Positions 16,895 to 26,918 of a stretch of 41,842 bases of DNA are shown here, piece after piece. The DNA comes from Ignavibacteria bacterium. GTDB taxonomy: Bacteria; Bacteroidota; Ignavibacteria; Tepidaquicellales; OLB5. Each line of letters begins with the position of its first letter. The first letter of the stretch is position 1. Where the stretch lies: positions 1-41,842 of the forward strand of contig JAUQWQ010000143.1 of the NCBI GenBank assembly GCA_030835085.1, given 5' to 3'. Both the position numbers and the translations under genes were made by a program. Under the pieces are notes generated by a model that was not told where the DNA came from, searched no databases, and saw only the letters and a program-made list of their open reading frames with translations.

Positions 16895-18301
16895 TTATTT
16901 AACAAGAACCATTTTCAGTGTCCTTGTAAAATTGGAGTTTTCTGAACTTACTGAAATTCTGTAAAAATATATTCCTGAAGCAAGGTTATTCCCATTAAAA
17001 GTAACCGTGTGATAATCAGCAGTTTGGAATCCATTTACGAGTTCTATAACAGCTTTTCCCGTAACATCATAAACTGTTAAATTTACATTTCCCGAAAATG
17101 GTATCTGGTAATCTATTTTGCTTACTGGATTTGAAGGATTCGGATAATTCTGACTTATTGAAAAGACATTAGGACTTACTATTGTGATATAATCAGCATT
17201 GGCCGGCGAGAAATATTCAAAATTTCCGTTGTAATCAATTTGTTTTAACCTGTATTTATAATTTCCTGCCTTCAGGTTATTATCACTGAATGAATAACTT
17301 TTTGGCTCATTAGTAGATCCGCTTCCCTGTACAAATGCTATTTTTTGCCAGTCACCGGATGTACTGCCTGAAATAATGCTTCGCTCTATATCAAACCCTG
17401 AATTATTCAGCTCACTGGTTGTGCTCCATGTAAGTGATGCTGACCTGCTGTTACCGTACAAATTAAATGAACCCATAGTAACAGGCAGGGGAGTACCTGC
17501 TAAATCGTTATGATAATCAATCTCATCAAGGAAAATGTTAGCAGCATTTCCGGTGCTGCTTTCCCCATTCAACATCCAGGAATCAATAGGTACATTATTT
17601 GCTAACTGCCCTTTTGAAAGATCATTCCCGACTAATACTCCATTAACCCAAAGGTCCCAAGTATTTGCAGCAATTGTTTCAGGATTTATGTATGTATAAT
17701 TTTGTGTAGACGAAGAATTATTACCATAAATCTCTACAACATAGTTCACACCTTGTACAAAGGGTGAGCCAGAAATTGCAGTTGACCAAGCGCCACCACT
17801 CCTATAATTTGTTACAATTGAACCACTCGTTCCAAATGTGAAACGTAAGCCTGAAAAAACCATAGTTCCAGTAAAATTATTTGAATTTGAATAGTCAGCC
17901 CCATCTCCGGCAAAGAAATACCAAATACCTGAATTTGCAGTTGCAGAACCAGAACTTGAACCAAATCTTATGTTGAATCTTATGGTGAAAGATGTACCTG
18001 GGGAATAATCATAAATAGAAAATTTATTTACAGAACCTCCTGTTGGTGCCGAGATTCTAAGATATGTTTCACTTCCTAAGAGTTGTGGAAAATTTTCCAA
18101 ATTGAAAGATCCACCACCTCCATTACTTACTTTAACTCTTGCTATACCAGATAACGGCGTAGGTAAAAAAGTAGTTGACGCTGTATTGCTAGTACTAAAG
18201 CTCCCCGTTCCCGTCCCAAAATCATAATGCCATGGCTGTGAGAAAATTGTCGAAGTTGTTATTATAAAAAACAGAATAAAGAGTGTAAACGCTTTTTTCA
18301 T
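16895..18301 (-). CDS. T9SS cargo: lectin-like secreted protein with type A sorting domain
   Basis: A 468-residue secreted protein. The signal peptide covers about residues 1-21 (TIFSQ). Residues 22-265 form a Gly/Ser/Asn-rich beta region resembling a concanavalin-like (LamG-type) sandwich, including TWDLWVNGVLVG and NIFLDEIDYHND. A fibronectin-III-like domain follows at about 270-370, opening with LPVTMGSFNLYG and TWSTTSELNNSGFDIERS, a pattern very common in Bacteroidota secreted proteins. The sorting domain is SQNYPNPSNPVSKIDY, with Ser in place of the usual Phe of NPFNP, then VYDVTGKAVIEL, NLASGIYFYRI and MVLVK. It is monocistronic with its own terminator. Carbohydrate binding is plausible but not shown. 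Confidence 0.83.
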   Translation of the reverse strand: MKKAFTLFILFFIITTSTIFSQPWHYDFGTGTGSFSTSNTASTTFLPTPLSGIARVKVSNGGGGSFNLENFPQLLGSETYLRISAPTGGSVNKFSIYDYSPGTSFTIRFNIRFGSSSGSATANSGIWYFFAGDGADYSNSNNFTGTMVFSGLRFTFGTSGSIVTNYRSGGAWSTAISGSPFVQGVNYVVEIYGNNSSSTQNYTYINPETIAANTWDLWVNGVLVGNDLSKGQLANNVPIDSWMLNGESSTGNAANIFLDEIDYHNDLAGTPLPVTMGSFNLYGNSRSASLTWSTTSELNNSGFDIERSIISGSTSGDWQKIAFVQGSGSTNEPKSYSFSDNNLKAGNYKYRLKQIDYNGNFEYFSPANADYITIVSPNVFSISQNYPNPSNPVSKIDYQIPFSGNVNLTVYDVTGKAVIELVNGFQTADYHTVTFNGNNLASGIYFYRISVSSENSNFTRTLKMVLVK

Positions 18302-18695
18302 AGTATTCCCCGGTAAATTAAATTGTATGTTACAAAAATAACATCTTAAAGTTAAAGATGTATTAGAAAAATTTATACTTAATATATACTTGCTAAAACA
18401 ATAAAATTAGGGGAGAACTGCATTAATTCAGTTAATCTAATTTATAGTTTTATTGTATGCTATTTACTAAACAAACTCCTAATTTTCAAGGTTTTTTGGC
18501 GATTTTTGCAAAAATACCATACAATAGCTATACATTCAGCATTCAGTTAAATTATTACTTAACTTAATAGTTGCAATTTGTTTATTCTGATATATGTTAA
18601 CTATTTCTTGAATATTATATGTTGTAAGAACTTTAGGTATTTGAAAATACTGTTTGCTTAACCTTTATAGGGTATACAAATTGCTTCAATGGCAT
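18302..18695. other. 394-base AT-rich gap with several inverted repeats
   Basis: No gene was found on either strand. On the minus strand TATTTTTG (18340-18333), 32 bases before the ATG at 18301, fits the -7 consensus but has no -33 partner. The inverted repeat ACATCTT/AAGATGT (18341-18347 and 18355-18361) sits immediately upstream of it. Further away, TATTGTATG (18451-18459) is the exact inverse of CATACAATA (18518-18526). Between them lies the perfect palindrome ATTTTTGCAAAAAT (18502-18515). These could be operators or an RNA structure. No clear terminator follows the methyltransferase gene ending at 18696. Confidence 0.4.
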
Positions 18696-19352
18696 TCAGC
18701 TGCCGGCTGCGATGAAGGATTTGTTCAGTAGTAAGAATTTTTCTTTTATAATCCTGCAGTTAGTAAAATATCCTTTTAACTTACTTTTCGTAAGCAGTGA
18801 ATTATTCTCCAGCAGTTCGATTGCTTCCTGTTTGCTTCCGCATTTTTTGAACCAGCCCATGTTAAACTTCGTAAGCATGTATATCTGCAAAGCACGCGGA
18901 AAGAACTGAAAGCAGGGGAATAAAAAATGCGGCTCAAAAGGAAAGTAGTACGAAGGGGTCTGTACAAAATATTTTTTACCTACCCTAGTTATCTCATCTG
19001 CCATTTTTTGTCTGCCGGTATGTAGCGGAATATGTTCAATTACAGAATTTGAAAATACTACGTCAAAGCTTTTATCAGCAAACTCAGATAGATCTGCAGC
19101 ATCACCTTTTACGAATATAAAATTGCCCCTGCGGGCATTGGCAGGTTCATCTATATTTAATATTGTTATTTCATATTCCGCTCTGTCATCAAACCCCATT
19201 TGTTTCCAGAAATCCTCTGTACCGCCAACATCCAGTATTGTGAGAGGCAGCGGAATATCTTTTATAAATTCACTGAAATATCGGAACCTGTTTCTGCGGA
19301 ATTTATTTGCAAGCGATGAGGGATCTGTATTATCTAAGATTTTTCTGAACAC
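18696..19352 (-). CDS. Class I SAM-dependent methyltransferase
   Basis: A 218-residue cytoplasmic methyltransferase of the Rossmann class. Motif I is ILDVGGTEDF (about residues 39-48). The acidic end of strand beta 2 is ILNIDEP, motif II-like GDAADL follows, and DVVFSNSVIEHI is the motif around strand beta 4. This resembles methyltransferases found in polysaccharide clusters, where they cap or decorate sugars, but the substrate cannot be read from sequence. The start is GTG at 19352, only 3 bases after the stop of the cargo gene upstream, so translation is probably coupled. It is the last gene of the long glycan-PorU operon. Confidence 0.82.
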   Translation of the reverse strand: MFRKILDNTDPSSLANKFRRNRFRYFSEFIKDIPLPLTILDVGGTEDFWKQMGFDDRAEYEITILNIDEPANARRGNFIFVKGDAADLSEFADKSFDVVFSNSVIEHIPLHTGRQKMADEITRVGKKYFVQTPSYYFPFEPHFLFPCFQFFPRALQIYMLTKFNMGWFKKCGSKQEAIELLENNSLLTKSKLKGYFTNCRIIKEKFLLLNKSFIAAGS

Positions 19353-19355
19353 AGC

Positions 19356-22043
19356 TTATTTAACAACAACCATCTTTTTTATATCACTAAATGAACCGGA
19401 AGTAAGCCTGAAGAAATATACCCCGCTGGAATACCCCGAGGCATTCCAGTTTACGCTGTACTTTCCGGGCTTAAGGGCTGTGTTCACCAGCACTGTTATT
19501 ATTCTGCCTGTGATATCATAAATGATAAGCTCTGTATTTGAATTAACGCCAGAGGGAATATCAAAATTAATATTGGTAACAGGGTTGAACGGGTTAGGGT
19601 AATTATTGTAAAGCATAAAATTATCTGGAATAATGGTGCTAATAGGTTCAATTCCTATAATCTGTGTTGTAAAACGCCAGGTAACAGACCATGGCCCGAA
19701 TCCGCCAACGTTGAATCCCCGTACACGCCAGTAATATATCGAGCTTCCCGATAATACTCCGGCTGGAATGGTAAACTGCGAAGGTGTTATGGTTGAATCA
19801 AGCAGTGTTGAATTGAATAATGAATCTGTTGAGACAAGTAATTTATAACCTGAAGTACCGAAAACATCATTCCAGTCAAGCGTAACATTCAGCGGCTGAT
19901 TAATTGCGCCGTTAGGGGGAGAAAGCAGAGTTGGTGCAGCAACCGGCGGTGAAATAACTGTGCGGAATTTCCATACCTGCGAATACGGACCCGTACCTGC
20001 GTTGTTAGAAGCATTTACACGCCAGAAATAAGTTGTGTTATTGCTCAAAACACCGCCAGGTACATTATACTGTGAAAAAGTTAAATCCCCCGCATTTATC
20101 AAATGCGGAATTGTAAAAGTTGAATCCGTTGAAAGCTGCACTCTGAATGTTGACGCGTACTGAACGCTATCCCAGTTTAATGTGGGAGTGGTTGAAATTT
20201 CTATTGCACCGTTCGGTGGATCAACAAGCTGAGGTGCAACCGGGGGAATTAGCAGTGTCATGAACCTGAAAGGTTCAGACCAGGGTCCTGTGCCAATTGG
20301 ATTTGTTGTTCTTACACGCCAGAAATATGTTTGTACGTTTGTAAGTAATCCTGCTCTTACGGTCACCTGAGATACATTAAAGCCTGTTGTATCCCATAAC
20401 TGGGATGTGAAGGTTGAATCAAGCGAGACCTGTACCTGGTAATTTGTTGCCGAAATATCTTCAACCCAGTCTAAAAGGGGAGTGAGGCTTACCCCCGTAG
20501 CAAAATTTGCCGGTGTAAGCAAAGTAGGCGCTGCGGGCATACCAAGCAATGTTGTGAAATTAAATATCGCTGACCACGGGCCCGTACCTGCAATATTAGT
20601 TGCGTTCACCCGCCAGTAATACCTTAAATTATTATTCAGCGGTGGAGTAATTAAATTCAAAAAAGAATGTATTATTCCCGAAGTCCATACCGGAGGATCA
20701 GTAAATGATGTATCAAGTGCAGCCTGCAGTGTGTATGAATCAGCCGGTGATGTACTGTCCCAGTCAAAAAAAGGAGTGAGCGAAATATTTGAAGCGCCGT
20801 TAACCGGAGTAATCAGTCCCGGGGCATTTGGCAAAGCTACAATTGTTCTGAAATTAAAATTAGCGGACCATGGACCTATTCCGCCTTCACTTTGACCGCG
20901 AACACGCCAGTAATAACGAATGTTATTGTTCAATTCCCCCGAAGGGACGTTCAGCATACTCAACATAACAAACGAAGTATCCAGCTCTGGTGAAGTATAA
21001 TTTGTATCTGTATCAATTTGCACCTGGTAAGTTTTTGCTGTAGTTATGGAATCCCAGTCAAGAAGTGGCGTTAAGCTTACGTTCAGTGCCCCGTTCACAG
21101 GTAAAGTCAGATTTGGAGAGCCCGGTATCTGGAATCCGCCATTTGTTGTTTTTATAATGTTACCGCCATCCCCGGAAATAAAACCCGTCTGAATGTTCAC
21201 AAAACTTACTCCGTACCAATCCTGGCCGGCTACAGGACTTACCTGTGATACCCAGCTAAGACCGCCGTTAGTTGTCCGAATGATAAAGTTACTGTGTGAT
21301 GAACCTGTACCTGTGTTTGCATTTAAGAAACTGAAATTAGTTATTCTCCCGGTAATTCCGGAATTCAGTGTATTCCAGTTCAGTCCACCGTTTGTAGTTT
21401 TGATCAGTACACCGCCTTCACCCCCTGAGTAAATTATATTATCCGTAACAACCCCCAGGGCAAAAAGCGGCGCTGTTACCCCGGTGGAAAGGGTTTCCCA
21501 ATTTGTGCCGGCGTTAGTTGTTTTTAAAATGGTGCCGGTAAATCCTGAAACGAACCCTGTAGAAGGATCAATAAAATAAATGTTATTCAGGTTTTGTGTT
21601 GTACCTGTATTCAATGAGCTCCAGGTTGAGCCGCCGTTAGTGGTTTTATCAATTTCTCCGCCGGTAGCACACAGGTAACCTGTATTAGCATCAATAAAAA
21701 ATGTACCCCTGAAAAGCTTCACAGGTGCTCCCGGGTTTGACCAGCTGGTTCCGCCATTGGTAGTTTTGTAGAAAACTGCGTCGCCGCATATAAATCCGGT
21801 GTTCGAATTCAAAAACCGTACATCGTACAGGTTATCAGCCGGAACAGATTGTACCGTCCAGTTCAGTCCGCCATTGGTTGTTCTCCTTATTGTTCCCAAA
21901 AGCCCTATTGCAGTACCTGTATTAGCATCAATAAAGTATATATTCGTTAGTACATTTGTTGTCCCGCTGGTTTGTGTAAACCATTGGGAATAAATTCCCG
22001 CGGAAAAGATAACAACTGATAATATGGATAATATTAATTTCAA
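19356..22043 (-). CDS. T9SS cargo: Ycf48 propeller plus five fibronectin-III domains and sorting domain
   Basis: An 895-residue secreted protein. The signal peptide spans residues 1-19 (GIYSQ). Residues about 20-305 contain seven Ycf48/BNR blades (TGxxxGxxGTIxKTTNGGxxW). Five fibronectin-III-like domains of about 97 residues follow at about 308-800, each with LxxPxNGAxxxSxTPxLDWD at its start and YYWRVxAxNxxGxGPWS near its end. The sorting domain has NNYPNPFNPVTNINF, IIYDITGRIITVLV, YSSGVYFFRL and MVVVK. The frame begins with TTG at 22043, directly adjoining the TAG stop of porU, so the two are almost certainly translated together. It is the only cargo gene fused into the glycan-PorU operon. 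The start codon is a little uncertain, but no ATG lies nearby. Confidence 0.86.
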   Translation of the reverse strand: MKLILSILSVVIFSAGIYSQWFTQTSGTTNVLTNIYFIDANTGTAIGLLGTIRRTTNGGLNWTVQSVPADNLYDVRFLNSNTGFICGDAVFYKTTNGGTSWSNPGAPVKLFRGTFFIDANTGYLCATGGEIDKTTNGGSTWSSLNTGTTQNLNNIYFIDPSTGFVSGFTGTILKTTNAGTNWETLSTGVTAPLFALGVVTDNIIYSGGEGGVLIKTTNGGLNWNTLNSGITGRITNFSFLNANTGTGSSHSNFIIRTTNGGLSWVSQVSPVAGQDWYGVSFVNIQTGFISGDGGNIIKTTNGGFQIPGSPNLTLPVNGALNVSLTPLLDWDSITTAKTYQVQIDTDTNYTSPELDTSFVMLSMLNVPSGELNNNIRYYWRVRGQSEGGIGPWSANFNFRTIVALPNAPGLITPVNGASNISLTPFFDWDSTSPADSYTLQAALDTSFTDPPVWTSGIIHSFLNLITPPLNNNLRYYWRVNATNIAGTGPWSAIFNFTTLLGMPAAPTLLTPANFATGVSLTPLLDWVEDISATNYQVQVSLDSTFTSQLWDTTGFNVSQVTVRAGLLTNVQTYFWRVRTTNPIGTGPWSEPFRFMTLLIPPVAPQLVDPPNGAIEISTTPTLNWDSVQYASTFRVQLSTDSTFTIPHLINAGDLTFSQYNVPGGVLSNNTTYFWRVNASNNAGTGPYSQVWKFRTVISPPVAAPTLLSPPNGAINQPLNVTLDWNDVFGTSGYKLLVSTDSLFNSTLLDSTITPSQFTIPAGVLSGSSIYYWRVRGFNVGGFGPWSVTWRFTTQIIGIEPISTIIPDNFMLYNNYPNPFNPVTNINFDIPSGVNSNTELIIYDITGRIITVLVNTALKPGKYSVNWNASGYSSGVYFFRLTSGSFSDIKKMVVVK

Positions 22044-25000
22044 CTATTTTAAAATTGCTAATTTCTGGATGGATGTTTCAGTCTTGCCGCTTCCTTCAAG
22101 TATCAGTTTATACAAATATATGCCATTTGCCATTGTTTCGCCATCACCATCTTTGCCATCCCAGAAGACCTGGTTAAACCCTACTCTTGCGGGGGCTTTT
22201 ACATCCCTCACAAGCCTGCCGGCAACGGTATAAATCTTAATTATACATGATTGCGGAGCTTCTGATGCAAAAAGATCGAAAGTGAAATATGTATCACCCT
22301 GCATCGGGTTTGGATAGTTAAATAAATTGCGTACTGCAAAATCATAACTTACATATGCGTTATCAATGAGAGTATCCCTGTTGCCGTCCTTATCAGTGCC
22401 GTAGTATTGCAGTAAATGCATACCTGCTGAGAGCTCCGGCTTATATAACACGCTTGTTTTCAGATTGCCGTCATTAACTGCGGTGAAAGTTATCTCTGTA
22501 TTCTGCTGCCCAGCATTAAAATAATTTATTCGTTTTCCGTCAAGTTTAATGTAAATTCCCGTTGTATCTGCAATACTGTATTCCAGCTTGCTTTCATCGT
22601 AGAACCTGAAAAGAATTTCCGGCTTTGCTGCGATAAGATCTCCGGGAAGTATTTTTATGCCGTCGTATGTAACATCTATTGAAGGGCCTGTGGAATCACC
22701 CAGTATAATAATATCTGTGAATGCGAAATTATTGAACGGGTAATAATCGTTCTGTTCATTAAGCATCGATACTTCAAAATTGATATCGAGCGTATCAACT
22801 GTTGACTGCGGATTCTTTAAACCCTGGGTGTTGAAAGTCACTTCTGATAAATAACTGCTATCCGGCATTAAAGGAGTATAAATGGTATCCTGTTTTAAGG
22901 TAACTAATCCGTTATAAACATTCGCTGTCCATTTATATACTATTGTACCTGCAGGTACGAAACCAATATTATGATTCCTAACACTTATGGTAACATTAGC
23001 GCCTTCATCAACAACTGTATCGCTGCGTATGAATGAATAATTATCAGGAATAATTTCTGCCGGCGGGGTGTATTTAAAGTACAATGACCTGAATTCGGGT
23101 GACTCTACTCCTGAAAGTGTATCAATTTCTATGCTTGCCCTCAGTCTGAGCTCGGGATAAATGAAGCTGTTTACAGTATCGAGATTTGAAAATGCATTTG
23201 AGCTTAGATTTGAATACAGCGCTACAGGAGTCCCGAAAATGTTTATTCCTGTTACATCAAAATTGACAAATGAACCTCCGGGCAAGAGCCTGTTCCAGGA
23301 AAAGTATTTCCAGCGGTGCGCGGGTCCCATTGAAAAATCTATGGTACCAAATGTATTTAAGAATGTTGAGTTCACTGTCGCAAATGAAGGGCAATAAAAA
23401 TCCTGGCAGGAAGGATCTGGTGTATTGAATTCTTCAGCCCCGGGTATCGGGGAAGAATTCAGAATACCGATAAACGCCCAAGTGTAAAAAGAAGCGAATG
23501 AAGTAACTGAATCAACAAGCTGACTTCCGAACTGTTTGAATTTCAGTTTACAATCCGGTCTGAGGCTGTCGGAATTCGGTGACCAGGATGATAAAGCAAC
23601 CATCAAATAATGTGTTGTATCAAAAGTATTTAAAAAGCTTAGAACTGAATCAGATGAAGTTGCAGAGTTCATGTAAAAATTCCTGAATTCAAGCAGTTTG
23701 CCCGTCAGCCTTCTGGCTTTAATAATATTTAAACCTGGGAAACTTCCTCCATCTATAAAGAACTGGTAACCGGGCATCGTAAAGTATGATGCCTGGTAAC
23801 CATTGTTACCATGTGATTTTACCTGCAATACTCCTTCGCTGTTATTAAGCTTAAAACCGCTGCCTGTATAATAAACTCCTGAATATGAATTTGCCGGGAA
23901 TTGTCCCAATAACCGGGGATACAATGTTACAATGGAATCGCTGTTAACAGATTTTGATGTAGTTTGCAAAATCGCAGGATTATAAACGAATTTATTTGTT
24001 TCTGACCATCCTGTACTATCACCATTTATGATAGCGTTTGTTCTCCAGTAATATACTTTGTTTGAATCAAGTACCGGAATTTTGTAACGGACTCTGTTCG
24101 ATACCCCGCTGATACTGTTGTTGGAATAGTTTAGCAATAGTGAACCGAAAGATTGAGCTGTATCAACCTGCAAAATTACTTTTACATTGTTCGCTCTAAG
24201 GTCAATCTGCGGATTTAATCCAACGAACTCAACGGAATCTTCAGAAATCACTGAATTATCAATTGGTTTTAGCGGAGTGTATGAAATATTTCTAAGTGGC
24301 AGCGGCAGGACAATTACGTTGTTCGATGGGTCCTCATTCGGGTAAATGTTGTTATGGTCAAGGGTAGCTTTCAATGAATAATTCCCTATAGTATCAATGC
24401 TGAATGTATATGAAAGCGTATCATAATATTTAAAGTTAACAATATTTGTATCCTTATAACGGAATTGCTGACCATTCTTTAATATTTCAAATCTTACAGC
24501 ACAGTTTGGAGCAAACAAACCGTAATTCTTGGGGAAAATTTTCCACGTTACTGTTTCGCCAACTAGTGGATACTGGTCTGTTATCCGGTAGTCAGTTTGA
24601 CCGATAACAAATTCAGGACCAATTGGCAGAAGAAGTTTGGAAGCCGGGTCACCAAGCAGATTATAACAATTTATCATGTTTCTCACCTGGAAGTTCGATG
24701 AATCTTGTAACATTCTGTTGTTGGCAAACTGCACCAGTGAACCGAGTCTTCGGATCGTATCCTGTGAAAGGCCGATGAAAATATGTTTATTTATTTCATT
24801 TCCCGAACCTGAAAAGCTCCATCCTGTTGTACCCAGAAACCCAAGAGCTCCGCGGTTAGATGTATATACGAACTTTTCTCCAAAACTGCGGAAATTTGCT
24901 TCAGCGTTAATTCCGGTAAAGCATGTCATGCTCAGAACCAGTGGCAGACGGTTACCATTGGAAAGCGTCTGGGGGTCTTCAAGACCCAGCTCCCAGTTCT

Positions 25001-26918
25001 GGCTTGCCGCATGGCCGATAAAATTTACGATCAAACCGCCCCGGTTAATGGCATTCTTTATGGAATCAGCATAATTAAACGTAATGAACCCTGCTGAATC
25101 ATTCCTGTATATTTTTTCAGCTATTCCTGATATCGGCGCAGGTGTGATATAATTATTTACCAGTTCATTTGACTGTGTCTGGTACTGAATCTGCTCTATG
25201 CGGTTAGGGCCCCCGGTTATCATATTAAAATTCTTCCACCAGCTGGCAGGCGGTTCGTTTTCATATGCAATTATCTTATTCACCATATCCTGCGCTTCCT
25301 GCTGGGTATAAGCAGGCAGCCTGCCGATCGCTGCCTGGTGAAAATAAGTAAAACCATTCATATTAAAATTTACGAAATATCCGTCACTTGGCGGATTTCC
25401 ATAAACCGGAATAAGATTCCTGTAAAAGCTGTTTGTAAGCCTGTTATTTTTGGGGTCAAGCGAGCCTCTTCCAAGTAATGCAATATACCCGACTTTTGGA
25501 AGCTGCCAGTTATCATAAACGTGTTTTACAAATCTGCGTATTGCTACAGGATTTTCTATACCGTAATTGAAGATATCAATAATATCATCAACAGGTGCTT
25601 TAAAAGAACGGAAATTATCCCTGGTTTGCCTGTATGAACGAAGCTGCTCTGCCTGTGATTCAAAAAGCCTGTTATATATTACAATATAGTCGGCTCCGTT
25701 TGATGATGCAGTCAGATTCTGTACCTGCCTTGGCTGGCTGCGGAATGGCCGTTGTGTAATAACCTGGTTATATATTTCAAAATCACCGTTTTGCTTCCCC
25801 GTGAAAAATAACGTATCAGCTTCATTGCTGATACTTGTAATTTTTATATTGTTCTTTACATCGTAAATTGAAAATGGAGCTGATGAGTTAAATCCGGTTA
25901 CCCTGAATACTGCGCTTGATGTATCGGTGGAATTCAGAGTAATTCTGCAATGGGAATTAGTAAACTTAAACTGTTTTGGATAGGTAAGTTCGATCAGATC
26001 AAAAAAAAGGCTTGGCGTAGCGTTTGGATTTGTAAATGTCGGAGTGTATGTTACTGAAACCGTATTCTGCTGGTTGTTAAAAAGACTGCTTTGGAAAGAT
26101 ACAGATGTATCAAATCTTTCATAGTCATTTCTTGCTAGTGTAATAATTGTTGAGGAATTTAGGGTAAGTACCAGTTTATGCTCATTAAAAGAAGTATCCC
26201 TTGAATTTGGATATGCGAACACACGGAAAGTACAGTTTGCCGGCAATGAATTGAGCAGCGGCAGAGAAAACACCCTGCTAATTGAATAACCGTATACTGC
26301 TGTCAGGTTACGCCAGTACCATCCTTCTCCGGAGATCTTTTCATTGTTAAAGAATCTGAAATCTGTGTTAGAATTAATTGTTTGCCCAAGACTGTATACT
26401 GAATCAGCTTCAAGGTGAATTTTTTCCAAAGAATAATTTTGCGGGTACTGATTAGTAACGGAATAAGTAGAGATCGTGTATCTTAAACCGTTTGTACCAT
26501 CCCAGCCTATCCAGTAAACGCTGGTATCAGAATAAAGGTCATTGTATTCATCTGTAGAATAATCAAAAACAGTAGGTCCAAAGCTCGCAAGGTAGGTAGT
26601 TGTTAAGCCGCCATAATTTCTGTGACCGTAAAAATCAATAAAATCATTCGCGTCAAAAGAACCATCTTGTTCTCCTTCAAAATAAACCGGAATTTCGCTG
26701 CCTTTGTAGTAAACTTTAACCGTACGGGGATCTATGTTCGAGGTATTTATGCCGGAATTCGTAAATTCATTACGGGTGATCCTGTTAATTCCATCACCTG
26801 ACACGTACATTTTCAGGTATGTTTTATTTGGTGTTATCCAGTTAAAGTTCTGGCTTAATACTGTTCCTGAAAGCAGTATAAATACTGCAATAAAGTAACG
26901 AAATTTTATGGCAATCAT
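22044..26918 (-). CDS. porU: PorU-like type IX secretion sortase (C25 family cysteine peptidase)
   Basis: In characterised T9SS systems PorU is the surface cysteine peptidase that removes the C-terminal sorting domain of cargo and joins the new end to anionic lipopolysaccharide. The 1624-residue protein has a signal peptide (about 1-22) and an N-terminal PorU region (KVYYKGSEIPVYFEGE...SFDANDFIDFYGHRN). The gingipain-type C25 domain includes YIALLGRGSLDP, a probable catalytic His636 in NFIGHAASQNW and Cys666 in LSMTCFTG, 30 residues apart. Long beta-rich regions follow. From about residue 1530 it ends in its own sorting-like domain (NYPNPMQGDTYFTF, KIYTVAGRLVRDV), as PorU does. The His motif reads GHA where C25 enzymes usually have GHG. 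Its ATG overlaps the preceding glycosyltransferase stop by 4 bases. Confidence 0.88.
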   Translation of the reverse strand: MIAIKFRYFIAVFILLSGTVLSQNFNWITPNKTYLKMYVSGDGINRITRNEFTNSGINTSNIDPRTVKVYYKGSEIPVYFEGEQDGSFDANDFIDFYGHRNYGGLTTTYLASFGPTVFDYSTDEYNDLYSDTSVYWIGWDGTNGLRYTISTYSVTNQYPQNYSLEKIHLEADSVYSLGQTINSNTDFRFFNNEKISGEGWYWRNLTAVYGYSISRVFSLPLLNSLPANCTFRVFAYPNSRDTSFNEHKLVLTLNSSTIITLARNDYERFDTSVSFQSSLFNNQQNTVSVTYTPTFTNPNATPSLFFDLIELTYPKQFKFTNSHCRITLNSTDTSSAVFRVTGFNSSAPFSIYDVKNNIKITSISNEADTLFFTGKQNGDFEIYNQVITQRPFRSQPRQVQNLTASSNGADYIVIYNRLFESQAEQLRSYRQTRDNFRSFKAPVDDIIDIFNYGIENPVAIRRFVKHVYDNWQLPKVGYIALLGRGSLDPKNNRLTNSFYRNLIPVYGNPPSDGYFVNFNMNGFTYFHQAAIGRLPAYTQQEAQDMVNKIIAYENEPPASWWKNFNMITGGPNRIEQIQYQTQSNELVNNYITPAPISGIAEKIYRNDSAGFITFNYADSIKNAINRGGLIVNFIGHAASQNWELGLEDPQTLSNGNRLPLVLSMTCFTGINAEANFRSFGEKFVYTSNRGALGFLGTTGWSFSGSGNEINKHIFIGLSQDTIRRLGSLVQFANNRMLQDSSNFQVRNMINCYNLLGDPASKLLLPIGPEFVIGQTDYRITDQYPLVGETVTWKIFPKNYGLFAPNCAVRFEILKNGQQFRYKDTNIVNFKYYDTLSYTFSIDTIGNYSLKATLDHNNIYPNEDPSNNVIVLPLPLRNISYTPLKPIDNSVISEDSVEFVGLNPQIDLRANNVKVILQVDTAQSFGSLLLNYSNNSISGVSNRVRYKIPVLDSNKVYYWRTNAIINGDSTGWSETNKFVYNPAILQTTSKSVNSDSIVTLYPRLLGQFPANSYSGVYYTGSGFKLNNSEGVLQVKSHGNNGYQASYFTMPGYQFFIDGGSFPGLNIIKARRLTGKLLEFRNFYMNSATSSDSVLSFLNTFDTTHYLMVALSSWSPNSDSLRPDCKLKFKQFGSQLVDSVTSFASFYTWAFIGILNSSPIPGAEEFNTPDPSCQDFYCPSFATVNSTFLNTFGTIDFSMGPAHRWKYFSWNRLLPGGSFVNFDVTGINIFGTPVALYSNLSSNAFSNLDTVNSFIYPELRLRASIEIDTLSGVESPEFRSLYFKYTPPAEIIPDNYSFIRSDTVVDEGANVTISVRNHNIGFVPAGTIVYKWTANVYNGLVTLKQDTIYTPLMPDSSYLSEVTFNTQGLKNPQSTVDTLDINFEVSMLNEQNDYYPFNNFAFTDIIILGDSTGPSIDVTYDGIKILPGDLIAAKPEILFRFYDESKLEYSIADTTGIYIKLDGKRINYFNAGQQNTEITFTAVNDGNLKTSVLYKPELSAGMHLLQYYGTDKDGNRDTLIDNAYVSYDFAVRNLFNYPNPMQGDTYFTFDLFASEAPQSCIIKIYTVAGRLVRDVKAPARVGFNQVFWDGKDGDGETMANGIYLYKLILEGSGKTETSIQKLAILK

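Noticed and set aside
22044-26918. Gingipain-like virulence protease instead of PorU
   Set aside because: The long N-terminal region, total size and terminal NYPNPM-type domain match PorU rather than secreted gingipains. The operon setting with cargo also fits PorU.
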